Shown piece after piece: positions 1 through 9,175 of a stretch of DNA of 64,000 nt (positions are counted from its first letter, which is position 1; each line of letters begins with the position of its first letter). Source of the DNA: Tetraselmis striata (Eukaryota > Chlorophyta > Chlorodendrophyceae > Chlorodendrales > Chlorodendraceae); assembly GCA_006384855.1 (NCBI GenBank), contig VCJN01001132.1:281005-345004 (forward strand), written 5' to 3'. A program made the translations under genes and the position numbers. The notes under the pieces were generated by a model that saw only the letters and a program-made list of their open reading frames with translations, had not been told where the DNA came from and did no database searches.

Positions 1-781
1 TTTTGAGACTCCGATAGTTGCCGCTGATCAGCGTGTTGCACAGCGTGGACCCGCTCTCGACGCTGGAGGCGTGGTTCGAGAAAGTTGTCATCGGGATGCG
101 GTAGCCGCCGGAGTTCGCCTGGCTGATGGCCGAGGCCACGCCCGCGTCCAGCTTGACGATCTCCGCGCAAAACTCGACGTCGCTCACCGCCCAGTCGCGG
201 GCCGCCGTGGACACCTGCAGGTCCTCCTTGCTCGCCAGGGTCAGGTTCATCCGGAGATGGTTCCTCCCCATATCGCCAACGGGGATGTACTTCGTCGCCA
301 TGGTTCCCAGGACGCCGGAGCACAGCGGCAGGCAAACCGTGATCTCCGACCCGCCGCCGATCGTCGCGCCGGTGCGCGGCCCGGCGTTGCTGCGGCCCTC
401 GGTCACCGACCCGCCCCAGGAGGCCTGAAGCGTGTCGCCCTGGGAGTCCTCCAGCAGCGCCATCAGCACCGGGTACTGGTCGACGTACTCCAGGACGTTG
501 GAGCCGTACACGACCTCCAGCAACCGGATCACGCTGTGCGCGGAGTAGTCCAGGGTCATGGTGTTGCCCGCGGTGGAGTCCAGATTGTGGAGCTTGAACT
601 TCAGGTACGACTGGCGGGTGTTCAGGAACTCGCCTTTGTTGCCGCACGGGATCGTCAGCTGGACGGTGTCGCCGGGGGAGAAGTTCCGGCCGTTGATGGG
701 CGGGATGCTGTGGCGATACTTCTGGGCGCTCACGGCGCGGGGCTTGGCGCTGTACACGAAGGAATCCGAGAGTCCTGACAT
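1..781 (-). CDS. Major capsid protein of a polinton-like virus (partial)
   Basis: The reading frame starts with an ATG at 781-779 and runs open to the left window edge, so at least 260 residues are present and the C-terminus is missing. The N-terminus begins MSGLSDSFVYSAK and then shows the pattern of polinton-like virus and virophage-type double jelly-roll capsid proteins: an 'FSPGDTVQLTIP' strand, then 'NTRQSYLKFKL', then a 'LLEVVYGSNVLEYVDQYP' segment. By family knowledge this protein forms the hexameric capsomers of an icosahedral capsid. Downstream on the same strand order come a small hydrophobic protein, a basic protein and the packaging ATPase, the usual structural block of such elements. 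An AT-rich leader precedes the ATG and is shared with the next gene. Class assignment is fairly sure; the exact PLV clade cannot be given from the sequence alone. Confidence 0.8.
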   Translation of the reverse strand, partial: MSGLSDSFVYSAKPRAVSAQKYRHSIPPINGRNFSPGDTVQLTIPCGNKGEFLNTRQSYLKFKLHNLDSTAGNTMTLDYSAHSVIRLLEVVYGSNVLEYVDQYPVLMALLEDSQGDTLQASWGGSVTEGRSNAGPRTGATIGGGSEITVCLPLCSGVLGTMATKYIPVGDMGRNHLRMNLTLASKEDLQVSTAARDWAVSDVEFCAEIVKLDAGVASAISQANSGGYRIPMTTFSNHASSVESGSTLCNTLISGNYRSLK

Positions 782-808
782 GGTTTTAATTCAATGCCAC
801 AAAAATTC
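779..808 (-). promoter_or_regulatory. Conserved AT-rich leader of the capsid gene
   Basis: Immediately 5' of the capsid ATG, on the minus strand, lies TGAGAATTTTTGTGGCATT followed by an ATTAAAA stretch. Nearly the same string (GAAAATTTGTGGCATT then ATTAAA, then ATG) recurs at 1,156-1,186 ahead of the neighbouring gene. A looser version (GAAAATTT, then AATAAAAAC) precedes the ATG at 1,701. Repetition directly before several structural genes points to a viral (late) promoter or leader element. The role is inferred. Confidence 0.5.
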
Positions 809-1186
809 TCAGCCGCCCCGCTCGATCGCCGACCCGCGGCCCCTCGCCCGCATGTACGCGTCCCTAACCGCGCCCGCCCCGCCCTTCGCGGCCGCGTAGC
901 CCTCCCGCGCCGACCCCACGTCCACGCCCTTGCCCGACAGAGCGCCCTCCGCCACGCCCGCCAGCGCGCCCACGCCCTTCGCCGCCCCGCCGATCGACGC
1001 GCTCAGCGCAGCCGCCTCCGGCCCGATCCCGGGAATCGCCGCCAGCACCGGCGACGCCCCCAGCAGAAAATCGCCCACCTTGTTCCCCACCGCCCGCACG
1101 CCGTGCGAAAGCTTTGCCCGAAGGTCCGCAGCGAGCGTCCGAATTTCGAGAAGTTCATCGTTTAATGGAATGCCACAAATTTTCAC
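809..1186 (-). CDS. Small Gly/Ala-rich structural-type protein, start uncertain, possible frameshift
   Basis: A 125-codon frame is open here. From about residue 30 it reads as an Ala/Gly-rich, mildly hydrophobic protein with repeated short amphipathic stretches ('GNKVGDFLLGASPVLAAIPG', 'SIGGAAKGVGALAGVAEG'). No enzyme motif is seen. Small proteins of this kind sit next to capsid genes in polinton-like viruses and may be membrane-active or core proteins, but that is inference. The start is doubtful: the conserved leader found before the capsid gene is followed here by an ATG at 1,158, in another frame, which gives 'MNFSKFGRSLRTFGQSF' with the strong GC3 bias of the other viral genes. The best reading is a start at 1,158 with a one-base frameshift near 1,100. 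The frame at 1,186 instead uses the leader sequence itself as codons. Confidence 0.55.
   Translation of the reverse strand: MKICGIPLNDELLEIRTLAADLRAKLSHGVRAVGNKVGDFLLGASPVLAAIPGIGPEAAALSASIGGAAKGVGALAGVAEGALSGKGVDVGSAREGYAAAKGGAGAVRDAYMRARGRGSAIERGG
1156..1186 (-). promoter_or_regulatory. Second copy of the conserved viral leader
   Basis: Reading the minus strand, GAAAATTTGTGGCATT is followed by CCATTAAACG and an ATG at 1,158. It aligns with the leader of the capsid gene (779-808) almost base for base. It supports 1,158, not 1,186, as the natural translation start of the downstream small gene. Confidence 0.45.
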
Positions 1187-1701
1187 GGCTTCCGCCTCCT
1201 CCGCCTCGCCATTTCCTGCAGATCGCGGAACCCGTACGCCTGCTGCCCCGCGTCCACCGACCCCGTGGCCCCCTTATCGTCGATCCTTTCTGAAGAGAAT
1301 CCCGGCACGTTGAACATACCCATCTCGATCACCTCCGGGTCGGGCACCGGCTCCGTCTGCGTGCCCCGCGCCTCCCTAGCCCGCTCGCTCGACCCGCCCA
1401 GGGTGTTCCCGCCCGCGGCGTGGCCCAGGGGTTTCCCGGTGTTGTGAGGCACCACGACCGGCAACATCGGACGCTGCCCGTAGGCGTGGTCGATGCCGAA
1501 CGGCGCGTGCGTGGGATAGTACGTGTTCCAGCCCTTCGCGAAAGGCTCGGGGCCCGCGGCCGCCGCGGGAACGCTCCTCGCTGCTGTCGCCCTCCGGGGC
1601 CCGCGCCGCCGAGACGAAGTCCCGCACCCGCACCGCGATCCCGTCCCCTTCTTCTTCTTGCAAGCGCAGGGGTCCTTCACTCGCCTGGTCTGCCTCGGCA
1701 T
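1183..1701 (-). CDS. Basic hypothetical viral protein with Cys-rich N-terminus
   Basis: The 172-codon frame starts at an ATG preceded by an AT-rich leader similar to that of the capsid gene. Residues 10-35 are strongly basic and cysteine-containing (CACKKKKGTGSRCGCG, then a run of Arg). The middle is Pro/Gly-rich, and the C-terminus ends in MARRRRRKP. The composition would suit DNA binding or a nuclear localisation signal. I do not recognise a family. It overlaps the next minus-strand ORF by 4 bases, as in a compact viral gene cluster, and lies between the packaging ATPase and the capsid gene. Coding character is supported by strong GC3; function is unknown. Confidence 0.6.
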   Translation of the reverse strand: MPRQTRRVKDPCACKKKKGTGSRCGCGTSSRRRGPRRATAARSVPAAAAGPEPFAKGWNTYYPTHAPFGIDHAYGQRPMLPVVVPHNTGKPLGHAAGGNTLGGSSERAREARGTQTEPVPDPEVIEMGMFNVPGFSSERIDDKGATGSVDAGQQAYGFRDLQEMARRRRRKP

Positions 1702-1763
1702 TTGTTTTTATTGATAAATTTTCGGCGTCGAGAACTCGGCCCCTGGGCGGACGTTCTCCAAGA

Positions 1764-2486
1764 TCACTCGCCCGAAACCCGAATCAGATCGAACTTCTTG
1801 AAGAACTGGCCGCGCTCCACGTCCGCGAACAGGAACGCGAACTGGTCGTCGTACACGGACCTCATCATCCGCTCGGCCTCCGCCCGGTCCATGCTGATAA
1901 TCTCGTTGAATATCGCCTCGTACTCCTTTTTGTTCCGAGGCTTGAACATCGCGAAGTGGCTCAGGCTCTTCCGGATCGACAGCGGCATCGCGATGTACGA
2001 CTGAACCAGAATAATAATCGACAGGCGGTAATGCCGACGATTGTATATCAGATCCTTAAGATCGCGCTGGACGTCCAGATCCTCCAGGGCGACCGTCACG
2101 TCGTCCAGAATCAGAAGGCTGTTCTTCTTCGAGTCGCCCGCCTCCCGAACGCCCTCCCGAATCCCGCCCAGGGTGTCGAAATCCAGCTCGCCGTACATCC
2201 GCTCGTGCTCCTCGAACGGGTTGTTCTTCAGGCTGGCCACGCTGTGAGGAGGCATCACGACGTGGACGCGGTGGAACGCCCGCTGGTACGCCTTCCGGCT
2301 GGTCAACATATTAATCACCAGGCTCGTCTTTCCCGACCCCGCGCTCCCGATGATCGCCATGAAAAACGGCCGGCTCGGGAGCGGCGCCACGATCTGCTTG
2401 CATATCGGACGATCGCACAGGAACTCCGGGGGATCGATCGCGAAGGCCGACCGCTCGACTATCTCGAACTCTCCCGCTTTCGGCAT
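1764..2486 (-). CDS. A32/FtsK-HerA-type genome packaging ATPase
   Basis: The product has 240 residues, a usual length for the packaging ATPase of polintons, PLVs and virophages. Walker A is GSAGSGKT at residues 47-54. Walker B is LLILDDV, with acidic residues near 128-129. A downstream segment 'NRRHYRLSIIILVQSY' carries the sensor Gln and conserved Arg typical of this family. By family knowledge it hydrolyses ATP to move the viral genome into the preformed capsid. It sits in the minus-strand structural block beside the capsid gene. Its start overlaps the C-terminal end of the upstream small ORF by 28 bases. No broken motif is seen, so this gene looks intact. Confidence 0.88.
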   Translation of the reverse strand: MPKAGEFEIVERSAFAIDPPEFLCDRPICKQIVAPLPSRPFFMAIIGSAGSGKTSLVINMLTSRKAYQRAFHRVHVVMPPHSVASLKNNPFEEHERMYGELDFDTLGGIREGVREAGDSKKNSLLILDDVTVALEDLDVQRDLKDLIYNRRHYRLSIIILVQSYIAMPLSIRKSLSHFAMFKPRNKKEYEAIFNEIISMDRAEAERMMRSVYDDQFAFLFADVERGQFFKKFDLIRVSGE

Positions 2487-2677
2487 AGCTTTTTAATCTT
2501 TCCTCTTATTTCCTTCGGTTCCGCCTCCGCCCAGCACTGGATCTCCAGGATCTCGCACTGCTCCGGGGTGAACCCCGGGTACCTCGAAGCCCACCACTCG
2601 CGCTTCCCGTAGTTCGGCTCCCGCAGAAGCAGGAAATCGATATCGTCGATCTCGGGAGGGGTCGGGGCCGGCGACAT
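2459..2677 (-). CDS. Small conserved-looking viral ORF, function unknown
   Basis: This 72-codon frame has an acidic N-terminal half (PPEIDDIDFLLLREPNYG), an aromatic centre (REWWASRYPGFTPEQCEI) and a basic tail. It overlaps the start of the ATPase gene by 28 bases, and its own upstream region (2,678-2,696) is a short AT-rich divergent promoter shared with a plus-strand gene. Strong GC3 and the tight overlap argue for a real gene. I do not recognise the family. Confidence 0.5.
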   Translation of the reverse strand: MSPAPTPPEIDDIDFLLLREPNYGKREWWASRYPGFTPEQCEILEIQCWAEAEPKEIRGKIKKLCRKRESSR

Positions 2678-2696
2678 TTTTTATAGATAGACACAA

Positions 2697-3226
2697 ATGG
2701 ACCCATGGACGGCCGCGTGGAGAACCCTGGTGGCGATCGGAATGGTGACGTACTTGAGCGAGTGTCTGAATCGGGCGATTCCCAGCTCGAGGAAAGCGGC
2801 GAAGCCTCAGGAGATCGAGGAGAAGGAGATCGAGGAGAAGGAGAGCGAGGAGAAGGAGGAGAGCGAGGAGAGCCAATTGAAAGGGCCACGGGATTGACCA
2901 AGCGGCAGCCCAGCGCCCGGATGGTGGAGCACCTGGCCAAGGCGAGGCGGAAGAAATCGGAGAAGCGCGAGATCATGGAGAGGCTGTACGAGGAGTACCT
3001 CAACCCGCCCCCGCCCCCGCCCAAGCCGACCAGGAAGGCCAGGAAACCGCGTGTTTCCGTACTTCCGGCAGCTTCCCCGCAGCTTCCGGACGAAAAAACA
3101 CGCTGTTTCGCAGCTTCCCACCAGCTTCCGCCCCCCTCCGACCCGATCCCGATCCCGAAACCGCGCAAGAAGAAGGCGCCAGCGATCCCGCAGTCCCCGC
3201 CCCTCCCCGAATTCGTGATATACTGA
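2697..3226 (+). CDS. Lys/Glu/Pro-rich viral protein, two overlapping frames, probable frameshift
   Basis: Two plus-strand frames overlap. The frame from the ATG at 2,697 (66 codons) has a weakly hydrophobic N-terminal stretch (WTAAWRTLVAIGMVTYLSE) followed by an EEKEIEEKE-type charged repeat and stops at 2,897. The frame from 2,705 runs to 3,226; its second half is plainly protein-like: 'ARMVEHLAKARRKKSEKREI', then Pro runs and basic clusters ending PLPEFVIY. The simplest reading is one gene that starts in the first frame and shifts near 2,880, within or just after a GAGGAGAAG repeat. The product may be a membrane-anchored, basic virion protein. No family is recognised. The AT-rich start region is shared divergently with the minus-strand cluster. 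Confidence 0.4.
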
Positions 3227-3236
3227 GTAAACTGAA

Positions 3237-4103
3237 ATGCTTCAGCAGCTGTTTCTCGACACCCAGCACAGCGACTTCGTGTTCCCCGACGGATCGCACG
3301 TGTTCTGGCTCCCCGACGCGATCGACGTCCCGGCCCGCCACTTCCTCGAAGCGCGACTCCTGAACGCGTGGATCCCGCACACCTTTTACTCGGTCTTCGC
3401 CGACAACGACACCCTCGCGCTCCGGTACTACACTCCGGGCGATCCCAGCGGCCGGCCCGAGATCATAACCCTCCCGCACGGGAACAGGTCGATCGACGAG
3501 CTCATCGAGTTCGTCAACCCCAGCCTCCTGTACACCTTCGAAATGGTGTACTCGCCCGCCACCAACAAGGTGACGCTCGTCTCGGACCACATCGCCGAAG
3601 TCGCCGTCGACTCCGCCACCACCTGCGGCCCCCTCCTCGGCCTCGTGCCCGGCGACACCAGCTCCGACGGCCAGCTCGAGGCGCCCCGCGGCGTCGACCT
3701 CACGCGAACCTCCTCCATCTTCCTCCGGACGTCCCTCCACACCTCCAACCGCGACCCCATCACGCGCCGCACCTCCAACGTCCTCGCCAAGATCCCGGTG
3801 TCGTCGCAATTCAACGAGCTCGAGCACCACACGACCGACGCGTGGGTCGAGTGCAAAAACATGGCCGTCTCCTTCATCGTCTGTCGCCTGGAGGACGACA
3901 ACGGCCGCTTCCTCGACCTCAACGGCTCCCGGTGGACCGCCACAATAAAACTCAGAATAAGTCACAATAATGCAGAGGTCTCGGACGGCGTTCGCGCCCT
4001 TGAGAGTCAACGGCAGGCGGACGCTCGAGGTGGACAATTCGGAGCTTCAGCTGGAAATAGCGGGCCTCAGCAACCAGCTCGCGGAGGCGGAGGCGAACCT
4101 TAG
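3237..4103 (+). CDS. Penton-like minor capsid protein
   Basis: The 288-codon frame shows the C-terminal signature of minor capsid (penton) proteins of PLVs and virophages: 'SNVLAKIPV', later 'CRLEDDNGRFLDLNGSRWTATIKL'; the segment 'L.DDxGxxLDLNGxxWTxTL' is characteristic. By family knowledge this single jelly-roll protein occupies the fivefold vertices. Length before the signature is normal. After 'TIKLRIS' the frame continues for about 45 residues with a composition unlike the body and overlaps the fibre gene start by 134 bases. Most family members end right after the signature, so the tail may be out-of-frame read-through caused by a small indel near 3,945. It belongs with the packaging ATPase and major capsid protein as morphogenesis genes. 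Confidence 0.72.
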   Translation: MLQQLFLDTQHSDFVFPDGSHVFWLPDAIDVPARHFLEARLLNAWIPHTFYSVFADNDTLALRYYTPGDPSGRPEIITLPHGNRSIDELIEFVNPSLLYTFEMVYSPATNKVTLVSDHIAEVAVDSATTCGPLLGLVPGDTSSDGQLEAPRGVDLTRTSSIFLRTSLHTSNRDPITRRTSNVLAKIPVSSQFNELEHHTTDAWVECKNMAVSFIVCRLEDDNGRFLDLNGSRWTATIKLRISHNNAEVSDGVRALESQRQADARGGQFGASAGNSGPQQPARGGGGEP

Positions 4104-7100
4104 CGACCTCGAGCTCGACCTCGACGGCCTCAGCAACGACGTGTGGGTCGACCAGGCCCGCCAGGACCTCGACCTCGCCACCGCCTGTAACGAAATCTGG
4201 CTCGACCAGGACCGCCAGGACGACGCCATAGCAACCCTAGAATCCGCATGTAACGATTTGTTCGCCGACCAGGCCCGCCAGGACGATCTCATCGCCGCGC
4301 TCAGCAACCAGGTCGCCGCCGTGGACGTGACGGGGTACATCCCGCAAACCGAAAAGGCGCGATTCATCGTGGACGTGCTCGAACCCAAAGCCATCGGCGC
4401 GCACGACGATAACCCCGGCCGCATCGACGTTTTCGGCACGCTCCGCGTCCCGTTCGCGAACCTCTTCGACCTCGGCGAACCCAGCAACCCCTGGCGCCAC
4501 GTGTACGCGTCGCAGGCCACCCTCTCGAACCCGGACCTCCTCACGTTCACCTCCTTCCTCGGCGAGGCCGGCTCGTACACCCTCTCGGAACTCCTCGAGC
4601 TCGCGGCGCAGGGCTCCGCGCTCAAACTCGTCGCCGCCCCCGGCGGGGGGAACGCGGCCGTGGGCGACGCCGCCGACACGCTGGACCTAGGAACCTCCAA
4701 CGACCCCTGGCGCAAGGTCGTGACCTCCGCGCTCGCCACGCCCAGGCTCGAAGAAAACGTTTTCAGTCAGGGGATCACGATAAAGGGCGACCTCGTCCCG
4801 GACGACGTCAACCCCGGCTTCCCGCCGCCCGGCCGGCTCGGCAACTCCACCTTCCCGTTCCTCGAGGGCCACTTCGGCGCGGTGTACGCCGACAACCTCT
4901 TCGCGAGCGACTCAGGCGGAACCTCGCGCCGCGTCCTCCTCGAGGGCGATTCCGTCTCGTACTCCGTCGACTGGGCGGACGTCCTCAACAAACCGACCAT
5001 CCCCACGGTCCAATCGCCACCAACCAGAACACGGTCCCCCTCAGCGGGTTCGACAACGATCCCGTTCTCACGGCCGATTCCGTGGAGTGGGCGAACGTTC
5101 TTAATCCCCCCACGCTCTTTTCGGGAAGCTATGCCGATCTCACGAACACGCCCACGATCCCCACGATACCCGCCTGGGTCGCCACTTCTCAGAACACTGT
5201 TCCCCTCAGCGGATTCGACAACGATCTCGTTCTCACGGCCGATTCCGTGGAGTGGGCGAACGTTCTGAACAAACCCACATTCTTTTCGGGAAGTTATAAC
5301 GATCTCACGAACACGCCCACGATCCCCACGATCCCCGCCTGGGTCGCCACCAACCAGAACACTGTTCCCCTGAGCGGGTTCGACAACGATCTCGTTCTCA
5401 CGGCCGATTCGATCGAGTGGGCGAACGTTCTTAATCCCCCCACGCTCTTTTCGGGAAACTATGCCGATCTCACGAACAAACCCGCCATCCCGTCGCTCGC
5501 GGGGTACGCGACCGAGGCGTGGGTTACCTCGGAGGATTTCGGAACCGGCTCGGACTGGGACACGCTCGCCAACCGGCCGTCGTGGACCGACAAGTTCGTA
5601 TACACGCAGAACGTCGGGCCGCAGATGTTTCCCGTTGAAACAAGCAATTTCGATATCGTCGCGCTCGACTCCATCACGCCCATCAGCAACATGGGGTACA
5701 ACCTGGGCCAGGACCAGCTCAAATGGCTCTTCCTGTACGCGAAAACCGGCCGCTTCTCGGACGTCGTCGAGATCGGATCCGTCACCGACCGCGTCCGGCT
5801 CGCTTACGACGCCGACTCCAACCTCATGACGCTCGACCGGCCGCTCACGCTCTCGCGCACGCCGGAGCTGGACGCCGAGGCCGCTTCCAAGGGGTACGTC
5901 GACTCGGCCGTCGCGGCCGCCACGCCCGCCACCGACTGGGCCTCCATCACCGGCGCCACCAAGCCGCTCATCAACCTCGACGGGGGCGACATGCTCGTCG
6001 GGGAATCCCTCGTGCCGACCCTCAACGAAACGTGGGACCTCGGATCCTCCAACACCCGCTTCCGGGACGTATACACCCAGTTCCTCACGGCCTCCGGCGG
6101 CGCGTACATCGGCTCCCTGGAGACCCCGCTCCTCAACGTGACCAACACGATGAGTCTCAACGGCAACAAAATCACCCAGGTGGGAGCCCCCACCGCCGGC
6201 ACCGACGTGGTCAACAAGTCCTACGTCGACACCTCGGTGGCGGCCGTGTCCAACCCCGGCGGCGCCGCCGACCTCTCCCCCGTCGAAGCCGCGAAGTTCA
6301 TGCGGGTCGTGAACAACTACGGCGAATACTCCATCTCGCCCAACTACGATTACCTCGCCACCGTCGACCCGTCCGCCTTCGCGAACATCATCTTCGGGGG
6401 GAACTACTCCGCCGACACCGGCGAGGAGGACCGCTCGCTCCGATGGCCCGAGGTGTGGTGCGAAACGCTCCAGTCGTCCTACATCGGCACGGAGGACAAA
6501 ATCAGGCTCGGGAGCCTCCTCGGGATCACCGCCTCGGAGTTCACCGACCTGAAGTTCGTCACCGGCGGGGTGGAAGTCTCGGGAAACATCGTCCCCAACA
6601 ACAACCAGTCCCACGACCTCGGGAGCGAAACCCACGAGTGGGACCACATCTTCGTGAAGGACGTCGAAGTGTCCGACGACGTCAAGGTCAGGAACGACGT
6701 GCGCTTCATGGTGGACGGCGCCGACGTGTGCCGCCTCAAAACCCACCCCGACGGGTGCGAAGTCGACGGGGACGTGTTCCCCGACGGCACGGAAACGTTT
6801 TCCCTCGGCAAAATCGACAAGGTCTGGGACAAGATCTACGCCAAAAACGCGTACGCCACGACCATCGACTCCGCCCAGTCGTACGCGCAGGACGTGTACG
6901 CCACCGTCTCCGCCACCGTCAACTCGCTCTCCGTCCTCGGCGCCGCGGACTTCGGCAACAACACGCTCACCGGCGTCGCCTCGCCCACCGCCTCCAGCGA
7001 CGCCATGACCAAGGGGTACGCGGACGCCAACTACCTCAGCCTCAGCGGCACGATCAACACCAACATCACCGTGCCGGCCCAGTCCGTGATCGAGACCAAC

Positions 7101-7649
7101 CCCACCCACCCCTCGGCCAACCAGCTCGTCACCAAGAAAATCACGGAGGACCGGTACTCCCCGAAAAACCACGACCACGACGGGGTGTACGCCGAACTCA
7201 CGGTCCTGAACTGGATCGGCGAATTCCTGTCGGAAATGGCCGCGGCCACCACCCACGGGACCCTCGCCGCCTCCTCCGACGGCATCTTCGCCACCGCCTC
7301 CTTCAACATACCCAACACCGTCAGGTTAAAAATAAGCTCCGCCCTCCTCGCGCAAAACGTCCAGACCGTGGACTCCGTCAGGCTCACCGTGAGGATGTTC
7401 CACTCCGCCACCGGCGTCTACATCACCAGCGCCGACCAGGAACTCGGCCTCTCGTTCGACCAGGCGACCAACACCATCCTCGCCTCGCAAACCGGCTCGC
7501 TCTCCTTCGGGGCGTCCACCTCGCTCGTCGGCGACCTCAGCCTCAAGATCGTTATCGACGCCAGGATCGCCGGGTTCAGGAGGCCCGTCATGACCGCCCA
7601 CGCCCAGGGCCAGTGGTCCTCCCCCACGGTTCTCCGGGTGGACCTCTAA
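3970..7649 (+). CDS. Long repetitive fibre-like protein, split by a frameshift near 5,010
   Basis: Two long frames form one gene of about 1,225 codons. The first (3,970-5,268) starts with short heptad-like repeats containing 'DQARQD' blocks. It then has several 'LGxxxNPWRxVYA' beta-repeats and reaches 'NKPTIPT'. The second frame (up to 7,649) continues the same repeat, 'NTPTIPTIPAWVATNQNTVP'. Comparison with the later repeat copies places a net one-base shift at about 5,005-5,015. The 'YADLTNKPTIP' and 'LG..S..WD.IY' units are typical of tail-fibre and fibre-like proteins of phages and algal viruses, suggesting a trimeric host-attachment fibre. The C-terminal 150 residues form a distinct domain without repeats. 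Whether the shift is real decay or an assembly indel is open. Confidence 0.7.
4968..5480 (+). repeat. 165-bp tandem repeat inside the fibre gene
   Basis: Three in-register landmarks (TCGGGAA at 5,121, 5,286 and 5,451) are exactly 165 bases apart, i.e. 55 codons. A degenerate further copy lies upstream, where the frameshift also falls. The unit encodes 'DLTNTPTIPTIPAW', 'GFDNDLVLTAD' and 'WANVLN'. Near-identity between copies implies recent expansion or homogenisation. Confidence 0.8.
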
Positions 7650-7685
7650 AGAAATACCACCAAACTTATATCTTCGGGATGAAAA

Positions 7686-8888
7686 ATGGCCAGCACCGCC
7701 CAGTACCAACGCGATCGCCGCTCGCGTCCCGGGGTTCGGGATACCGAGTCCCGCCGCCGCGCCCTCGATCGGATAGCCGCCGACCACGTCCCGCGCGCCG
7801 CCACCCTCGCCAAGTGGGGCATATCCGCCGCGGACGTCAACCACATAAGGGCCCAGAAAGACCTGCCGCCCCTCGATTTCGGAAACGAACCACCCGAGGC
7901 TCAGGAACATCCTGAAAGTTCGGGATCGGGATCGCAAACCGTTCAGGATATCCTCGCGAAGGTCGACGCCATACGAGGGAAACAGATGATCGGCCGCAAC
8001 GGCAAACCCGCGAAGAAACCCGACGGGTCGCCGAAAATCATCTCCGACAGCTCCGTCGACCAGTACAAGCGCGGGGTGCGCGCCATCGCGGAAATCGCCG
8101 CGTGCGGCGCCCGGGAAGACTTCGGGAAGTGCCTCCGGGATCACGAAGCCGTGATCGGGAAAGTCCGCGATCGGTACCCGAAAGAGAACTCGTTCAAAAC
8201 AATCATCGGCTCGATCGTGTCCACCGCCAAGTACATCAAGCCGTTCAGGGACACCCTCGGCCAGGAGGCGCACGACGCGTACCACGAGGCCATGGTCGGC
8301 TCCATCGTGAAGGCCGAGACGCATGCCATCATCGACACCGAAACGCAAACCGTCGAACCGCTCGACGAGATCAAGAAGGGCCTGGACGAGATCGGGAACA
8401 AGTTCGGGAAACAATCAGATCGGTACCTCGAGGCCAAGCTTCAGGTCGACCTCGCGGGGATTCGAGACGACCTGTCCTCCGTCGACATCGTTCAGAGCGA
8501 ACGCACCGCCTAGCAAAAGGGGATCAAAAACTTTTACGTCCCGCAAACCCGCAAGCTCGTGATCGCCGAGTTCAAAACCGCGAAGTCGTACCCGCCCTAC
8601 GAGTTCAAGCTGTCCCGCGAGAACGCCGACCTCGTCGCCGACTCCCTCGAGAGGAAACCGCGCAAGAAACTGTTCCCCGCCCGGGTCGGCAGGAGGGTGG
8701 CCGCCGCGTTCGAGGACGTCGGGCTGGACGTGGGGGTCAACGCCATCCGCCACTCGTGGATCACCACCCTCATCGGCTCCAACCCCTCCGAGGCCAACGT
8801 CCGCAGGGTGGCCGCCAAGTTCAAGCACAAGCCCGTCATGTCCCTCCGGTACTTCCGGGGCGCGCCGCCCTCCGAAGAGGAGGACTGA
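7686..8888 (+). pseudogene. PLV-type tyrosine recombinase (integrase) interrupted by an in-frame TAG
   Basis: The frame from 7,686 runs 275 codons to a TAG at 8,511-8,513. The same frame stays open from there to a TGA at 8,888. The first part has a basic N-terminal region and a helical core-binding domain ('SVDQYKRGVRAIAEIAA', 'YIKPFRDTLGQEAHDAYHEAM') and reaches 'GIRDDLSSVDIV', the likely first catalytic Arg box. The second part continues 'IKNFYVPQTRKLVIAEFKTA' and carries 'AIRHSWITTLIG' and 'FKHKPVMSLRYFR', which match the box II Arg and the His...Tyr end of tyrosine recombinases. The family integrates PLV and virophage DNA. The TAG separates the catalytic boxes, so this copy is probably inactive unless the stop is read through or is an error. 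Confidence 0.75.
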
Positions 8889-8926
8889 CCCGCGATCGGA
8901 TGAAAATATCGCCACGCAGGTCAACA

Positions 8927-9121
8927 ATGCCGACGCAGCACGACCAGGACTTCTTCGGGAAGCTCCGGAAGCGCGAAAGGTGCCGGAGATATTACATGGA
9001 AAACTACGAGGCGCTCAGGAGGCGAGCCCTCGACCGGTACTACCGCCTCACGTACCCGGAACACGAGGGGCGACCGCCTCTTCAGGAGAAGGGAAGGCCC
9101 AGGAGGGTTTCGAGGGGGTAG
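8927..9121 (+). CDS. Small Arg/Tyr-rich viral protein (YY family, copy 1)
   Basis: The 64-codon frame starts at ATG 8,927 (an alternative ATG lies at 8,900). It contains 'RKRERCRRYYMENYEALRRR' followed by 'ALDRYYRLTYPEHEGRPP' and a basic GRPRR tail. The spacing of YY, N-x-E and R-A matches two other small proteins in this element (9,370-9,612 and 12,981-13,151). Such short basic Tyr-rich proteins might bind nucleic acid; no function is established here. It lies just after the integrase with only a short gap. Confidence 0.5.
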   Translation: MPTQHDQDFFGKLRKRERCRRYYMENYEALRRRALDRYYRLTYPEHEGRPPLQEKGRPRRVSRG

Positions 9122-9175
9122 CCAAGCGGCAGAGAGAGGCCGCTGTTCCGTTGCTTCCCCCCCACCTTCCCACGC

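Noticed and set aside
4767..7256. Long minus-strand open frame (829 codons) opposite the fibre gene
   Set aside because: It is a shadow produced by the GC3-rich codons of the plus-strand fibre gene; composition is almost only Val, Gly, Asp, Glu and Arg and no motif is seen.
5723..7915. Arg-rich plus-strand frame of 730 codons
   Set aside because: It is an out-of-frame reading of the fibre and recombinase genes with implausible Arg/His/Pro content.
8505..8520. Leaky-stop (TMV-type) read-through at TAG in the integrase
   Set aside because: TAG is followed by CAA but then AAG, which does not fit the CAR-YYA context; a nonsense mutation or error is simpler.
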